Positions 11,938-23,386 of a stretch of DNA of 64,000 bases are shown piece by piece. The notes under the pieces were generated by a model. That model made no database searches and had not been told where the DNA came from. It saw only the letters and a list, made by a program, of their open reading frames with translations. The translations under genes were made by a program, and so were the position numbers. The stretch covers positions 77,084,987-77,148,986 of the forward strand of contig NC_134707.1 in NCBI RefSeq assembly GCF_043290135.1, written 5' to 3'. This stretch comes from Rhipicephalus microplus (lineage: Eukaryota > Arthropoda > Arachnida > Ixodida > Ixodidae). The stretch's first letter is position 1, and every line of letters starts with the position of its first letter.

Positions 11938-12006
11938 TCACCCCCGGCGGACGAAGCGCTGTCACGGCGCCGCTAAGTCAATTAGGACTGGCAGTGTAGT
12001 AGTGTT

Positions 12007-12981
12007 TTAGTCGCGACACATAAACAACATCAGTAGGTGGTGTGGCAGAAGATGAGTGTGGTTCAACGAGAGGGATGAGGCAGTCGACGTCGGTGACCTT
12101 GCGGAGAACTTTGTAGGGCCAGGTGTATCGTGGAAGGAGCTTCTCACACAAGCCTTCACGCCGATGCGGCGTCCAAAGTAGGACAAGAGAATCAGCAGGG
12201 TAGTCAACGTCGCGGTGTCAGTCATCGTAGCGAACTTTTTGTGAGGCCTGAGAAGCAGTGAGCCTAGTGTGCGCAATTTGGCGAGCGATGCGGGCTCGAA
12301 AAGCAACGTCCTGAGCATACACCGTTGGTTTGGTAGTATCAGAAGGAAGGAGTGTGTCAAATGGCAAGGCAGGGTTGCGGCCGTACAGAAGAAATAACGG
12401 AGAATAGCCGGCGGTGTCATGCCTTGATGAATTGTACGCAAACGTAACGTAGGGGAGCGTTGCGTCCCAGTCACGGTGATCAGCAGAGACGTATATGGAC
12501 GACATGTCTGTAAGAGTTCAGTTGAGGTGCTCTGTGAGACCATTGGTCTGGGGATGGTAGGCAGTAGTAAGGTGATGTTCGGTAGAGCAGTTATACGGAG
12601 GATTTCGTCGATAACTTTTGCGAGGAAACAGCGGCCACAATCCATCAGAAGCTGGCGCGGAGCCCCATGTCGCAGAATAACGTCATTCAGTAGAAAGCTT
12701 GAGACGTCTGTAGCGCAGCTACTTGGCAATGCGCGAGTTATAGCATATCTGGTCGCATAGTCAGTTGCGACAGCGATTCATTTGTCGCCTGACATGGACG
12801 TTGGGAAAGGTCCAAGCAAGTCGAGGCCGACGCGCAAGAATGGTGCCGGGGGAATTTCGAAAGGTTGGAGCAGGCCAGCCGTATGGAGAGCAGGACGTTT
12901 GTGACGCTGGTAGCGCTCGCAAGCAGTGACATAGCGGCACACAAGTTTATACATGCCAGGCCAAAAGAACCGATGCCGCAC
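12007..12981 (-). pseudogene. Gypsy-2 integrase, core and C-terminal part (broken)
   Basis: DDE-type integrase that would join cDNA to the chromosome. The frame at 12778-12981 shows RHRFFWPGMYKLV and the zinc-binding second half, then VGLDLLGPFP with the first catalytic Asp. Near 12650-12700 lie HGAPRQLLMDCGRCF and the second Asp. The catalytic Glu region near 12540 is reached only by a frame change. The frame at 12218-12505 gives the core end (VTFAYNSSRHDTAGYSPLFLLYG). A CGA-to-TGA type nonsense follows at about 12216, after which the frame continues to a GPY/F-like C-terminal module ending near 12003. At least three disruptions. Confidence 0.8.
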
Positions 12982-13823
12982 GCGTTGATAGGTGCGTGAA
13001 AAACCGAGGTGTCTTGCATTGGAGCGTCGGGCAGATGTTGAAGAATGGTGGCACGCAGGCGTCGGGGAATAAATAACAAAAAGTCCGGGACATCAGGCTT
13101 CATGTTGCGGTGGTACAGAATTTCGTTGCGGAGGACACATTGGCGGAGCGAAGGGTCAGAATGTCCTGAAAATACTCGCTCAATGACCGTCTTGAGGGTT
13201 GCGTCCCGGCGCTGCTCTGTGCCGATGTCGCGCAAATCGAATATGGCGAGCACACAAGAATCGCTCTCATGGACGGCGAGGCTAATAGAGTCCACCGGAT
13301 AATGCGAGAGATAATCGGCATCTCGGTGTAACCGGCCAGACTTATAAAATACGTCGAAGTTATACTCCTGGAGACGTAGAGCCCAGCGACCTAGGCGACC
13401 AGTTGGGTCCTTGAGCGACGACAACCAACACAGAGCGTGGTTGTCCGTAATAACTGAAAACTCCCGCCCATACAAGTAGGGGCGAAATTTCCCTACAGTC
13501 CAGACCAATGCAAGACATTCGCGCTCCGTTATCGAATAATTTCGCTCTGATGGGGAGAAAAGACGGCTGGCATACGCAATAACACGCGTTTGGCCCCCCT
13601 GTGTGTATAGCGAGGACGGCGCTGATGCCATGAGCACTAGCGTCTGTGCGAACTTCAGTCGTCGTGGACGGGTCGAAGTGAGCAGCTGGATCAGCGTGGA
13701 AAACGCAGCTGCTTGGTCTTGGCCGCACGAGAAAGGTGCATTCTTTTTTAGAAGATCAGGGAGTGGTCGTGCAATTGTAGCGAAATTGCGTATAAAACGT
13801 CGGAAGTACGAGCATAAGCCCAC
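12982..13823 (-). pseudogene. Gypsy-2 RNase H and integrase N terminus (broken)
   Basis: The frame at 12738-13823 carries FRRFIRNFATIARPLPDLL (RT connection), then ERNYSITERECLALVW with the second RNase H acid, TDNHALCWLSSLKDPTGRLG, and a tether leading to integrase. The first RNase H acid (RTDAS) is found only in the frame at 13360-13728, so two compensating frameshifts bracket 13580-13720. Another shift near 12985 separates the integrase zinc-finger His from its Cys pair. Confidence 0.8.
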
Positions 13824-13943
13824 AAAACAACGAACATCTTTGGTGGTAGAAGGCAGAGGAAAGTTCTTGACAGCGCTAATCTTTTCAGGGTCCGGTTGGA
13901 TGCCAGCAGCACTGACACGATGACCAAGGACCGTGATTTCTCG

Positions 13944-14777
13944 TCAGCCGAAATTGCACTTTTTCGAGTTCAGCGGGAGTCCCGCTCGACGAAAAATGGC
14001 TAGAATGGTCGACACACGAGTCAGAAGGCTTTCAAATGTTGGGGAAAAAACAATCACATCGTCGAGGTGGCAAAAGCAGATGGACCGTTTATATCCACGG
14101 AGGGGAGAGTCCATCATGCGTTCGAATGTTGCCAGGGCGTTGCACAGCCCAAAAGGCATAACCTTGAACTAATAAAAGCCGTCCGGTGTGACAAACGCAG
14201 TTTTTTCACTGTCTAAGTCGCCGACAGAAATTTGCCAATGGCCCGAACGCAGATCTATAGATGAGAAGTATCGCGCGCCATGAAGACAGTCAAGGGCATC
14301 GTCGATTCGTGGCAGCAGATATACGTCTTTGCGGGTTATCTTGTTCAAGGCACGGTAGTCAACGCAAAAACTCCAACTGCCAGCCTTCTTTTTGACTAAA
14401 ACAACAGGTGACGCCCATGGACTTGAAGAGGCCTCTATGACTCCTTTGGAGAGCATCTGCTCGACTTCTCGTTGTATGATTTGGCGTTCGGACTGGGAAA
14501 CACGATATGGTCGCCGTCTAACAGGACTAGCATCGCCGGTATATATTTGATGACCCGCGACGGACGTTTGACCTAAAGGGCGGTCATCGATGTCGAAAAT
14601 ATCTCGGTAGGGGGTCAGAACGTGGTAGAGTTGTGCAGCCTGACAAGGCAGAAGACCAGGGGCAATCATCATCACGATTTCATCGGTAGGTGCGTTTGCT
14701 CGGCTGGCTGCAATAGGAAACGAACAGTCTTCAGGGTCTAATGCCACGATGTTACATGCATGAACAACGGGAAACAT
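13944..14777 (-). pseudogene. Gypsy-2 reverse transcriptase (broken)
   Basis: Frame 14169-14777 shows YRVSQSERQIIQREVEQ, SPWASPVVLVKKKAGSW, FCVDYRALNKITRKDV and SSIDLRSGHWQI, then ends at a TAG where the relatives have CAG (Gln). Frame 13944-14159 continues with [17 protein letters not shown]. The catalytic YLDD box has become HLDD (Tyr to His). A further stop follows KKCNFG. Family assignment is clear; the enzyme would be dead. Confidence 0.85.
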
Positions 14778-14861
14778 GGCCCAACGAAATGCCTTGCAGG
14801 AGAACTTGGGTCGAACTAATAAAGATGATAAGCGGAAGCTGAACGTAGTTTTCCACGATAA

Positions 14862-15375
14862 TTACGATGGTATGCGGCACAGCAACTTTGGCGCCAAGAG
14901 CACATCCACTAATGGAGACACTATGTATTCACCGTCAGGAAGAGCTGGTGATATCGTTAAGGCCACAAACGTGGTGGCTTGCGGGGACAGCTGAACATAA
15001 TCAACAGCGCACAAGTGGTGTGACGGTGAGGATGGCACAGCCCCAAGTCGAGGCAGTTCAAGTTGGAGAACGCCGGTTGCACAGTCGATGAGAGCGGCAG
15101 GAGTGGACAAGAAATCCAATCCAAGAATCAGGTCATTGGGGCACTGCTCAGTAACTGCAAAGTGAACGGATGTGGGGTGATCAGCGATTGTGATGCGTGC
15201 TGTGCACATTCCTGTGATGGCAAGACTTCTTCCGTCGGCGACACGAATAATGCCAGAAGCAGCTGGTGTGAGAATTTTCTTCAGGCGGCGACGAAGTCGG
15301 GCACTCATCACAGAAATATGCGCCCTGGTGTCAATAAGTACAGAAACAGTCAGGCCATCAATGTCTACGTCGATT
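14862..15375 (-). pseudogene. Gypsy-2 aspartic protease (active-site Gly lost)
   Basis: Retropepsin-like domain. The active-site motif reads DTRA where the family has DTGA (Gly to Arg, a single G-to-A change). Downstream are the beta-strand and flap-like region and LILGLDFLSTPAALIDC (about residues 62-78), matching the ILGxDFL hallmark. An in-frame TAA lies upstream at about 15405. It is reached from gag by a -1 frame change at the gag stop. Confidence 0.75.
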
Positions 15376-15457
15376 AAATTTCGTCGTGTCAGCAGTACAA
15401 GGAGATGATTTTAGGTAGGTATCGAAGATGCAGCTTCACCTCTAAAAGCTGCACCGC

Positions 15458-16730
15458 TTAGTTTCTCTGATGAGAATTGAGCGGGGAGGTTGGGCGTCGT
15501 CGTAGAGGAGAAGGGGACGACGGGCGACGTGCAGGCGGCGAACGAGAATGATGACGTCGAGGCGACGGTGAGTGGCTGTGCTGCGTATCAGGGGCATCGA
15601 AGGGTGGAAGGCAGCGGTAGCTGTCGGGGATCGGCGCAAGAGGCTGGAAAAGGGGGTAGCTGTCGGCGTGGCGAGCAGTGTTATACTGTGTTCGGGACGA
15701 ATACCAATGGTTGCGGCTATACCGAGCGACGTGCCCAATATGGCGGCAGTTAAAGCAGATCGGCCGATCATCCATCCTTCGCCATTCGGTCAGATTGCGA
15801 GAGCGTGGAAAAGACCGTTCCTGGGGCGGTGGCCTGGGGCGAGGTGGCGACCTTGAACGGAAGCCAATAGGTCGAGACTGAGCCATGGCGCAGACATCGA
15901 AGCCCAAATTGCTGAGTTCTTCCCGCACAATCGACTGTACCAAGCAAACCTGAGGTACTTGCGAATCGACGTGGCCGTTGTTGGGAAGAGCAGGTGTAAC
16001 TGCTTCGATTTGCCGCCGGACAATTCGCGTAATTTCAGACGCCGGTGAAGACTGCCGATGAGAGGTCAGTCTATCTTCGCAGGAGGATGTCGCAGCGGTG
16101 TTTGGTAGTCGAGTGAATGATCTTGAAATACGCTTCATTTTGGCCTGTTCAAAACGCCGGCATTCCTGAATAATTTCCTCGACGGTCGCGCAGTTCCGGC
16201 ACGTTAGCAGGTTGAATGCATCGTCCGCTATCCCCTTGAGGACGTGGGCAACCTTATCTCGACTCCGGCATCTCGTTGCCGACTTTATGACATAGAGCCA
16301 GTACGTCCTGTATACATGAGATATACGGCTCTGTGGACGTCTTAGCACGTATAGACAGCTCCTTCTTTGCAGCCGCCTTTCGACAGATGGGCTTCCCAAA
16401 TAAGTCGCGAAGCTTCTCCTTGAATGTGTCCCAACTGCCGATCTCCTCCTCATGGTTCTCGTACCAGACTTTGGCCGTGCCTTTCAGGTAAAACAGCACG
16501 TTGGCCAGCATGAAGGTCGGGTCATACCGGTTGAGCGCACTGGTACGTTCGTAGTCGGCTATCCAGTCGTCAACATCAACTTCGTCCGTACTACAGAACG
16601 TTCCTGGATGTTTCGAATGCGTCAGCACGAACGTGGGTAAGGGTGGGGCCTGTGGATGCGTTGCCGTGGATGGTGCAGGTGTTGCCGAGGCCAATGGGGA
16701 GGTGGCCGTGGGATCAGTCTTGTGTTCCAT
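15458..16730 (-). pseudogene. Gypsy-2 gag (frameshifted)
   Basis: Started at the ATG at 16730, since codons above lie in the LTR and PBS. The first frame runs to 16254: Pro/Thr-rich head, STDEVDVDDWIADYERTS, FYLKGTAKVWYENHEEE, DLFGKPICRKAAAKK. After a frameshift near 16260 the second frame runs to 15458: [18 protein letters not shown], Arg/Ser/Pro-rich tail. The zinc knuckle reads CFNCRHIGHVARYS, so the last Cys of CCHC is Ser. Gag ends AGA-AAC-TAA, and pol continues in the -1 frame. Confidence 0.82.
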
Positions 16731-16805
16731 CACGGAAACTCGAATTTGAAGACCACTGCGGAGCTCTGTTTTATGGGGCTTCGTTATCGAGCACGTCCAC
16801 CAATT

Positions 16806-17184
<379 letters not shown>

Positions 17185-17740
17185 TGATTCCCCCTCCCCC
17201 CGAAAGAAGGCATGGATTACGAACGAGAAAAAGTAAACAAGGAGAGGTTAAAAGTCACAAATGCCACAATTCATAATCGGTTCCATGCTTCAGGGGAGTT
17301 CCGTAAACTTTCAATGACTTCAGGAGATAGTGCAGCAGTCCGGTTTACGCAGACGTTCTGGTGGGCGAGGCTGACTGCGGCGTTCCGGAGAAGATAACCG
17401 CGTCCTGCACAACTGCACTGACAATGACACGGCTTCAGCAGCTGCGAAGAACCAACGAGGCTGGTTGTTCTTGTAGAATTTGAAGGTCGGACGTCGTAGG
17501 CACCGAGTTTTATGTCGTGGGTGCTGTATTTTTTGCCGTGGCTTAGACAGAAGCATTGCTTGAAGCTTGGGTTCGCGAAAACCGAAGTTGATGATACAAT
17601 GTCTGTGTACCTGCAATTTGCAAATGGTAAGTCTCTTTCGTGGTTTTCTGTGGTGAAGCTAAAGTGTGTTTACGGAAACTTCCTGGGACATGGAACAATC
17701 TTTCCTTTTTTGACTGTGTTCACTTTTAAATCGTGGATGT

Positions 17741-18514
17741 TCAGTTTATAATTTCTGTTCGTCTAACGCAACTTCTTTCTGGAGGAGCGGGAATCCTGTG
17801 ACGTAAGAAGGCAGAAAGGTCTTTGGAGGCTCTAGCAACGCCGTTTTTAATAGACGCTTCTGGTACAGGGCAGTGCTTGAGAGTTGATTCTTCCAAGCCT
17901 ACTGTGTTCGTTGGACTCTTAGGTGGCTGGGAACTCGACGGCGACACTGACAAATGCTTGATTTGGTCGGATTTTGCTTGGGATTGTTTGTCTGTCTGCG
18001 CAACTTTGGAGGTTGACTGTTCTGACGCATGAATATGGACGGTAGACCCTGGGCTTGGCTGAGTATGCTCGGAGCTTCTCCGCTCTATTTCGACCATAGT
18101 GAACGCGTGAGACGCGAGGTGGGCGTTGTGAGCAACCGAAGATCCACGCCACGGGAAAGCCGGAGGTTGATCAATGCGTGAAGGCTGCTTTTGACTGTGA
18201 CGACCGAGTGCGGTTGTCTTTGGATGGTTGGTGACAAGCAAGTCTTCGTCGTAGTCGTCATCGTATTCTTCAAACCAAACGATCATTTCTTGTTTGATCT
18301 TTTCCCATGACTCGTCGTTTTGAAATATGTGGGTGAGGTAGAATTTGAAGGCCTCACCGGAGACGTAGTCGGTAAAACTGGCGACCATCTTCCGTTCCGA
18401 CCATGATGCAGCGGTTGCGTGGAGCTCGAACAGGTCGAACCAGTCTTGTACAGGTCCATTGTCCGCTGCTCCAGTGTACTTGGGAGTGGGAAGGTCAGTC
18501 GATGATTCTGTCAT
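17741..18514 (-). CDS. Gag-like protein, copy A (257 codons)
   Basis: Starts [18 protein letters not shown], followed by [35 protein letters not shown], and an acidic run [14 protein letters not shown] near residue 95. This is a capsid-like pattern (a short helical segment, then a substrate-like WxxF and FYL block) comparable to retrotransposon Gag, although I cannot place it in a named family. The C-terminal half is Ser/Pro/Gln-rich. No CCHC. Compared with copy B it lacks roughly 120 residues after the acidic run and has a different C terminus, so it is a deletion derivative. Confidence 0.6.
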   Translation of the reverse strand: MTESSTDLPTPKYTGAADNGPVQDWFDLFELHATAASWSERKMVASFTDYVSGEAFKFYLTHIFQNDESWEKIKQEMIVWFEEYDDDYDEDLLVTNHPKTTALGRHSQKQPSRIDQPPAFPWRGSSVAHNAHLASHAFTMVEIERRSSEHTQPSPGSTVHIHASEQSTSKVAQTDKQSQAKSDQIKHLSVSPSSSQPPKSPTNTVGLEESTLKHCPVPEASIKNGVARASKDLSAFLRHRIPAPPERSCVRRTEIIN

Positions 18515-18643
18515 GGTGCTGGTCGCTGTGTGCGGCCAGGTGATGATTCCGTAGTCGATGTATGGTCAGGGCGTCTTGTGGAGAACTGCAATGATGATGA
18601 GACCTTGATGAAGTGGCTGGGAGGTCTTCATCCTGTCGACTCG

Positions 18644-18994
<351 letters not shown>

Positions 18995-19153
18995 CGATTC
19001 CCCCTCCCCCCGAAAGAAGGCATGGATTACGAACAAGAAAAGTTAACAAGTAGAGGTTAAAAAGTTACAAATGTCAAAAATTCACAATTGGTCCTATGCT
19101 CCAGGGGGTTCCGTAAACTTTCAAAGACTTCAGGGGAAAGTGCAGCAGTCCGG

Positions 19154-20878
19154 TTAACGCAGGAGTTCTGGTGGGCGAGGCTGGTGGTTGCGTCCTGGAT
19201 AACACAAAAACGCTTTGGACATGGAAACAGATGGAAATACAGCCGGTATTCTTGCAAAGAACGAACGAGGTTGGAACGCTTTGCAGGATTGAATGTTTCG
19301 TAGGCGTCGCATTTTTTGTCGTGGGTCATACAAACGTCGTGCATGCAATTTGCGCGCCCGTTGATCGTGGCTGATTAGGCGCTGCTTGTGTTCCTGCAGA
19401 GCACAAGCGGTTGTTTTGTGGCTCTTGGGGAGTTTACTATGGTGATGACGCATATGTTCAGACCGAAGGCGCAATCTTGAACACTGGTGCGGAAAAGTTT
19501 CTTGTCTTTTCTTTCTGCGAAGATAGCTCAGATGTGGAATCAGTCTTTTCTTTAGTGTATGTTGATCACGACACTCTTCAGGCCGCAAGTATCCTCGCGA
19601 TGTAGTTTTAATTGTTCGTTGCCGACGTTGGTGTGGGCGTTTTAGCTGTTGGGGTTCCTCCTGTTTCTTTTGTTGGCATTGCTGATGTTGCACTGTTTGA
19701 CGAGGTGGACTTCCTTTGGAACCATGAGCCTGCTTTTTTTTGTAGGTTGACGTGACCAGCAAATAGTTGATACTTGTTAGGGTGTCGCGATTTGAGTCAG
19801 GCAATGAAGATAGTGCGCCAGAATTGGCAGAAAAATCTGCTGAGGCTGTTGCAACGCCATTCTTGATGGGCGTTCCTGGCACAGGGCAGAGCTTCGGAGT
19901 TGATCCTTCCGAGTCTCCTGTGTTGGTTGGGCTCTCGGGTTGCTGTGAACTCGACGGTGACGCTGCGAGAGGCTTGGTTTGGTCAGATTTTACTTGGGGC
20001 TGTTTCTCTGTGTCCGAAACTTTGGAGGTAAGCTGTTCTGACGCATGAATGTGGACGGTTGGCCCTGAACTTGGCTGAGTATATTCGGAGTTCCGAAGCT
20101 CTATCCTGACCGTAGTGGGCGTGTGAGACGCGAGGTGGGCGTTGTGAGTGACGAAAGAGCGAAGTGATGTAAAACCAAGATTTTCACTCTTCGAGTAGTC
20201 ATGACGTTGTTCGGTATTTTCTTCATGCGTCAGCTGGTCTACCATGAGCAAGGCGTCCTTATAAGGCAAATGGTGAGCGTTAGGAGCGCTTGAAGAACCG
20301 CGTGATGAGAACCCAGGTGGTGGACCACGTATGCCAGACGAAGAGTGAACGGCATCAGGTGGTTGGGCAACGTCTCGGGTCATATGCTGAAGCGATGACT
20401 TCGCAAGTGCCGACTTTGGTGCAGAAGGGAGGCGCGCTCGACGGCTGTGTTTTTCCCAAAATACGCGTTGTCGTCTGCCACTGAACTCGTGTGCCACTTC
20501 GTCTTTTGTCAGAGGTCGAATCTTGTTGTGCGTTCGAATGGTTGAAGACTGCCTGTAAAATTGACGACTGAGTGCAGTTGTCTGTGGATGGTGGGTTACA
20601 AGCAAGTCTTCGTCGTAGTCGTCATCGTATTTTTTCAACCAAACGATCATTTCTTGTTTTATCTTTTGCCAAGACTCATCGTTGTCGAAGATGTGGGTGA
20701 GGTAAAATTTAAATGCCTCACCGGTGACGTAGTCGCTGAAGTTCGTAACCATTTCCCGTTCCGACCAAGATGCAGCGGTAGCGTGGAACTCGAACAGGTC
20801 GAACCAGTCCTGTACAGGTCCATCGTCCGCTGCTCCGGTGTACTTGGGAATGGGAAGGTCGGTCGATGATTCTGTCAT
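19154..20878 (-). CDS. Gag-like protein, copy B (574 codons, intact)
   Basis: Start [19 protein letters not shown] at 20878, the same start as copy A. It is the only Met compatible with the first 100 conserved residues. Blocks: [20 protein letters not shown] (residues 21-40), [15 protein letters not shown] (about 57-71), the acidic run [12 protein letters not shown] (about 83-96), RRQRVFWEKHSRRARLP (about 135-151), a long Ser/Pro/Gln-rich linker, and a strongly basic C-terminal third rich in Lys, Arg, Gln and His (about 370-574). The basic tail could bind nucleic acid in place of a CCHC knuckle; that is an inference. No protease DTG or RT motif. No membrane segment. Alternative reading: a captured host protein rather than Gag. 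Confidence 0.65.
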   Translation of the reverse strand: MTESSTDLPIPKYTGAADDGPVQDWFDLFEFHATAASWSEREMVTNFSDYVTGEAFKFYLTHIFDNDESWQKIKQEMIVWLKKYDDDYDEDLLVTHHPQTTALSRQFYRQSSTIRTHNKIRPLTKDEVAHEFSGRRQRVFWEKHSRRARLPSAPKSALAKSSLQHMTRDVAQPPDAVHSSSGIRGPPPGFSSRGSSSAPNAHHLPYKDALLMVDQLTHEENTEQRHDYSKSENLGFTSLRSFVTHNAHLASHTPTTVRIELRNSEYTQPSSGPTVHIHASEQLTSKVSDTEKQPQVKSDQTKPLAASPSSSQQPESPTNTGDSEGSTPKLCPVPGTPIKNGVATASADFSANSGALSSLPDSNRDTLTSINYLLVTSTYKKKQAHGSKGSPPRQTVQHQQCQQKKQEEPQQLKRPHQRRQRTIKTTSRGYLRPEECRDQHTLKKRLIPHLSYLRRKKRQETFPHQCSRLRLRSEHMRHHHSKLPKSHKTTACALQEHKQRLISHDQRARKLHARRLYDPRQKMRRLRNIQSCKAFQPRSFFARIPAVFPSVSMSKAFLCYPGRNHQPRPPELLR

Positions 20879-21007
20879 GGTGCTGGTCGCTGTGTGCGGC
20901 TAGGAGATAATTCCGTAGTCGATGTATGGTCAGGGCGTCTTGTGTAGAACTGCGTCGATGATGAGACACTGATGAAGTGGCTGGGAGGTCTTCATCCTGT
21001 CGACTCG

Positions 21008-21110
21008 TGTAACGCTACGATGAATGGGCGACGTGGCCTGGCGCATACCCCATGTTTATTCTAAAAGCACTTCTTCCTCATCTACTTCTCCTAACCATCG
21101 CTTCATACGT

Positions 21111-21114
<4 letters not shown>
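21008..21114 (-). repeat. Copy B 5' LTR (107 bp)
   Basis: Identical to 18888-18994; the outer flank is (TA)n. Confidence 0.85.

Positions 21115-21150
<36 letters not shown>
21115..21150. repeat. (TA)n microsatellite
   Basis: Separates gag-only copy B from the tRNA-like array. Confidence 0.9.
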
Positions 21151-21152
<2 letters not shown>

Positions 21153-21189
21153 AAGAAAGAAGTAAGAAAAGTGGATGAAGAAATTACCA

Positions 21190-21261
21190 GCTGTGAGCAG
21201 GAATCGAACCTACGACCTTCGAATAACGCGTTCGATGCTCTAACCACTGAGCTATCACAGC
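21190..21261 (-). tRNA. tRNA-like element 1 (72 nt), inverted unit
   Basis: Folds as a full cloverleaf: 7-bp acceptor GCTGTGA/TCACAGC with no mismatch, D stem GCTC/GAGC, anticodon stem TCGAA/TTCGA, T stem GTAGG/CCTGC, T loop TTCGATT. A box TAGCTCAGTGG and B box GGTTCGATTCC are good. The anticodon loop is CGCGTTA: position 33 is G instead of the nearly universal T, and the nominal anticodon is CGT. More likely a tRNA-derived repeat than a working tRNA. Confidence 0.5.
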
Positions 21262-21702
21262 GGCCGTCCCCTCATCCAATTTTTTGGGTTTATATGTTAA
21301 TTTAGAAGTAGGAGTAACAGTCAGCGCCATCTATAAGCCAAACAACGAGTGTGAAAAACTCTTATTCGCATGTTTGGCGTCACGTAGCACGTGAACTTAT
21401 TATGAGCGGGCAGCTGATTAATTGTCCCTCTTATACAACGTAAACACACCAAGTCTGCCAGTACGAGACCCTCGTTCAATGAAATAAGGGAGAGAAGTGT
21501 ATACCTAAGGGCTCGTATTTCCGTGTTTTTAACACAATAATAATGCGATATCACAGACATTAATGCCAAGGAATGTACAGGGGAAGTTATTAGAACCAAT
21601 GGAATGTAAATAAGAAGAAAGAAGAAAGAATAGATGGCGCTGACTGTCACTCCTACTTCTAAATTAACATATAAACCCAAAAAAGTGGATGAGGGGATGG
21701 CC

Positions 21703-21774
21703 GCTGTGATAGCTCAGTGGTTAGAGCATCGAACGCGTTATTCGAAAGTCGTAGGTTCGATTCCTGCTCACAGC
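21703..21774 (+). tRNA. tRNA-like element 2
   Basis: Same cloverleaf as element 1, with one G-to-A change in the variable loop. Acceptor stem perfect. Confidence 0.45.
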
Positions 21775-22166
21775 TTGTAATTTTTTCATCCACTTTTCTT
21801 TCTTCTTTCTTCTTATTTACATTCCATTGGTTCTAATAACTTCCACTGTACATTCCTTGGCATTACTGTCTGTGATATTTCATTATTATTGTGTTAAAAA
21901 CACGGAAATACGAGAACTTAGGTATACACTTCTCTCCCTTATTTCATTGAACGAGGGTCTCGTACTGGCAGACTTGGTGTGTTTAGGTTGTATAAGAGGG
22001 ACAATTAATCAGCTGCCCACTCATAATAAGTTCACGTGCTACGTGACGCCAAACATGCGAATAAGAGTGTTTTCACACTCGTTGTTTGGCTTATAGATGG
22101 CGCTGACTGTCACTCCTACTTCTAAATTAACATATAAACCCAAAAAAAGTGGTTGAGGGGACGGAC

Positions 22167-22238
22167 GCTGTGATAGCTCAGTGGTTAGAGCATCAAACGC
22201 GTTATTCGAAGGTCGTAGGTTCGATTCCTGCTCACAGC
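22167..22238 (+). tRNA. tRNA-like element 3
   Basis: Anticodon stem reads TCAAA, giving one mismatched pair with TTCGA; the rest matches. Confidence 0.4.
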
Positions 22239-22629
22239 TGGTAATTTTTTCATCCACTTTTCTTTCTTCTTTCTTCTTATTTACATTCCATTGGTTCTAA
22301 TAACTTCCCCTGTACATTCCTTGGCATTACTGTCTGTGATATCTCATTAATATTGTGTTAAAAACACGGAAATACGAGCCCTTAGGTATACACTTCTCTC
22401 CCTTATTTCATTGAACGAGGGTCTCGTACTGGCAGACTTGGTATGTTTAGGTTGTATAAGAGGGACAATAAATCAGCTGCCCGCTCATAATAAGTTCACG
22501 TGCTACGTGACGCCAAACATGCGAATAAGAGTGTTTTCACACTCGTTGTTTGGCTTATAGATGGCGCTGACTGTCACTCTTACTTCTAAATTAACATATA
22601 AACCCAAAAAAGTGGATGAGGGGACGGCC

Positions 22630-22701
22630 GCTGTGATAGCTCAGTGGTTAGAGCATCGAACGCGTTATTCGAAGGTCGTAGGTTCGATTCCTGCTCTCAG
22701 C
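22630..22701 (+). tRNA. tRNA-like element 4
   Basis: The 3' acceptor strand is TCTCAGC, one mismatch with GCTGTGA. Confidence 0.4.
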
Positions 22702-23092
22702 TGGTAATTTTTTCATCCACTTTTCTTTCTTCTTTTTTCTTATTTACATTCCATTGGTTCTAATAACTTCCCCTGTACATTCCTTGGCATTACTGTCTGT
22801 GATATCTCATTAATATTGTGTTAAAAACACGGAAATACGAGCCCTTAGGTATACACTTCTCTCCCTTATTTCATTGAACGAGGGTCTCGTACTGGCAGAC
22901 TTGGTGTGTTTAGGTTGTATAAGAGGGACAATAAATCAGCTGCCCGCTCATAATAAGTTCACGTGCTACGTGACGCCAAACATGCGAATAAGAGTGTTTT
23001 CACACTCGTTGTTTGGCTTATAGATGGCGCTGACTGTCACTCTTACTTCTAAATTAACATATAAACCCAAAAAAGTGGATGAGGGGACGGCC

Positions 23093-23164
23093 GCTGTGAT
23101 AGCTCAGTGGTTAGAGCATCGAACGCGTTATTCGAAGGTCGTAGGTTCGATTCCTGCTCTCAGC
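23093..23164 (+). tRNA. tRNA-like element 5
   Basis: Same acceptor mismatch as element 4, so these two units share a recent ancestor. Confidence 0.4.
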
Positions 23165-23326
23165 TGGTAATTTTTTCATCCACTTTTCTTTCTTCTTTCT
23201 TCTTATTTACATTCCATTGGTTCTAATAACTTCCCCTGTACATTCCTTGGCATTACTGTCTGTGATATCTCATTAATATTGTGTTAAAAACACGGAAATA
23301 CGAGCCCTTAGGTATACACTTCTCTC

Positions 23327-23328
<2 letters not shown>

Positions 23329-23384
<56 letters not shown>
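23329..23384. repeat. (AT)n microsatellite
   Basis: Cuts the last array unit short after CTTCTCTCCC. Confidence 0.95.

Positions 23385-23386
<2 letters not shown>

Larger units (their letters stand above)
21151..23328. repeat. Array of 463-bp units, each with a tRNA-like sequence; first unit inverted
   Basis: One inverted unit (21151-21630) is followed by about 3.7 direct units starting at 21631, 22094, 22558 and 23021 (period 463-464). Each unit consists of a non-coding spacer, the run TAGATGGCGCTGACTGTCAC, an A-rich run, GTGGATGAGGGGACGG, the tRNA-like element and a pyrimidine-rich stretch. Units are nearly identical (a few differences each). The whole block lies between two AT tracts. Confidence 0.9.

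Noticed and set aside
21321..22096. ORFs of 119 and 89 codons (LSLISLNEGLVLADLVCL) on opposite strands
   Set aside because: They are the same repeat-unit sequence read in the inverted and direct units. They differ by small indels and do not persist as an open frame in all units.
21190..23164. Functional tRNA gene cluster (Asn GTT or Thr CGT)
   Set aside because: Reading GTT needs a shifted loop and reading CGT leaves G at position 33. Stems carry mismatches in three of five copies. Kept only as tRNA-like.
21151..23328. CRISPR-like array
   Set aside because: Units of 463 bp are nearly identical throughout, with no short repeat and variable spacer pattern, in eukaryotic DNA.
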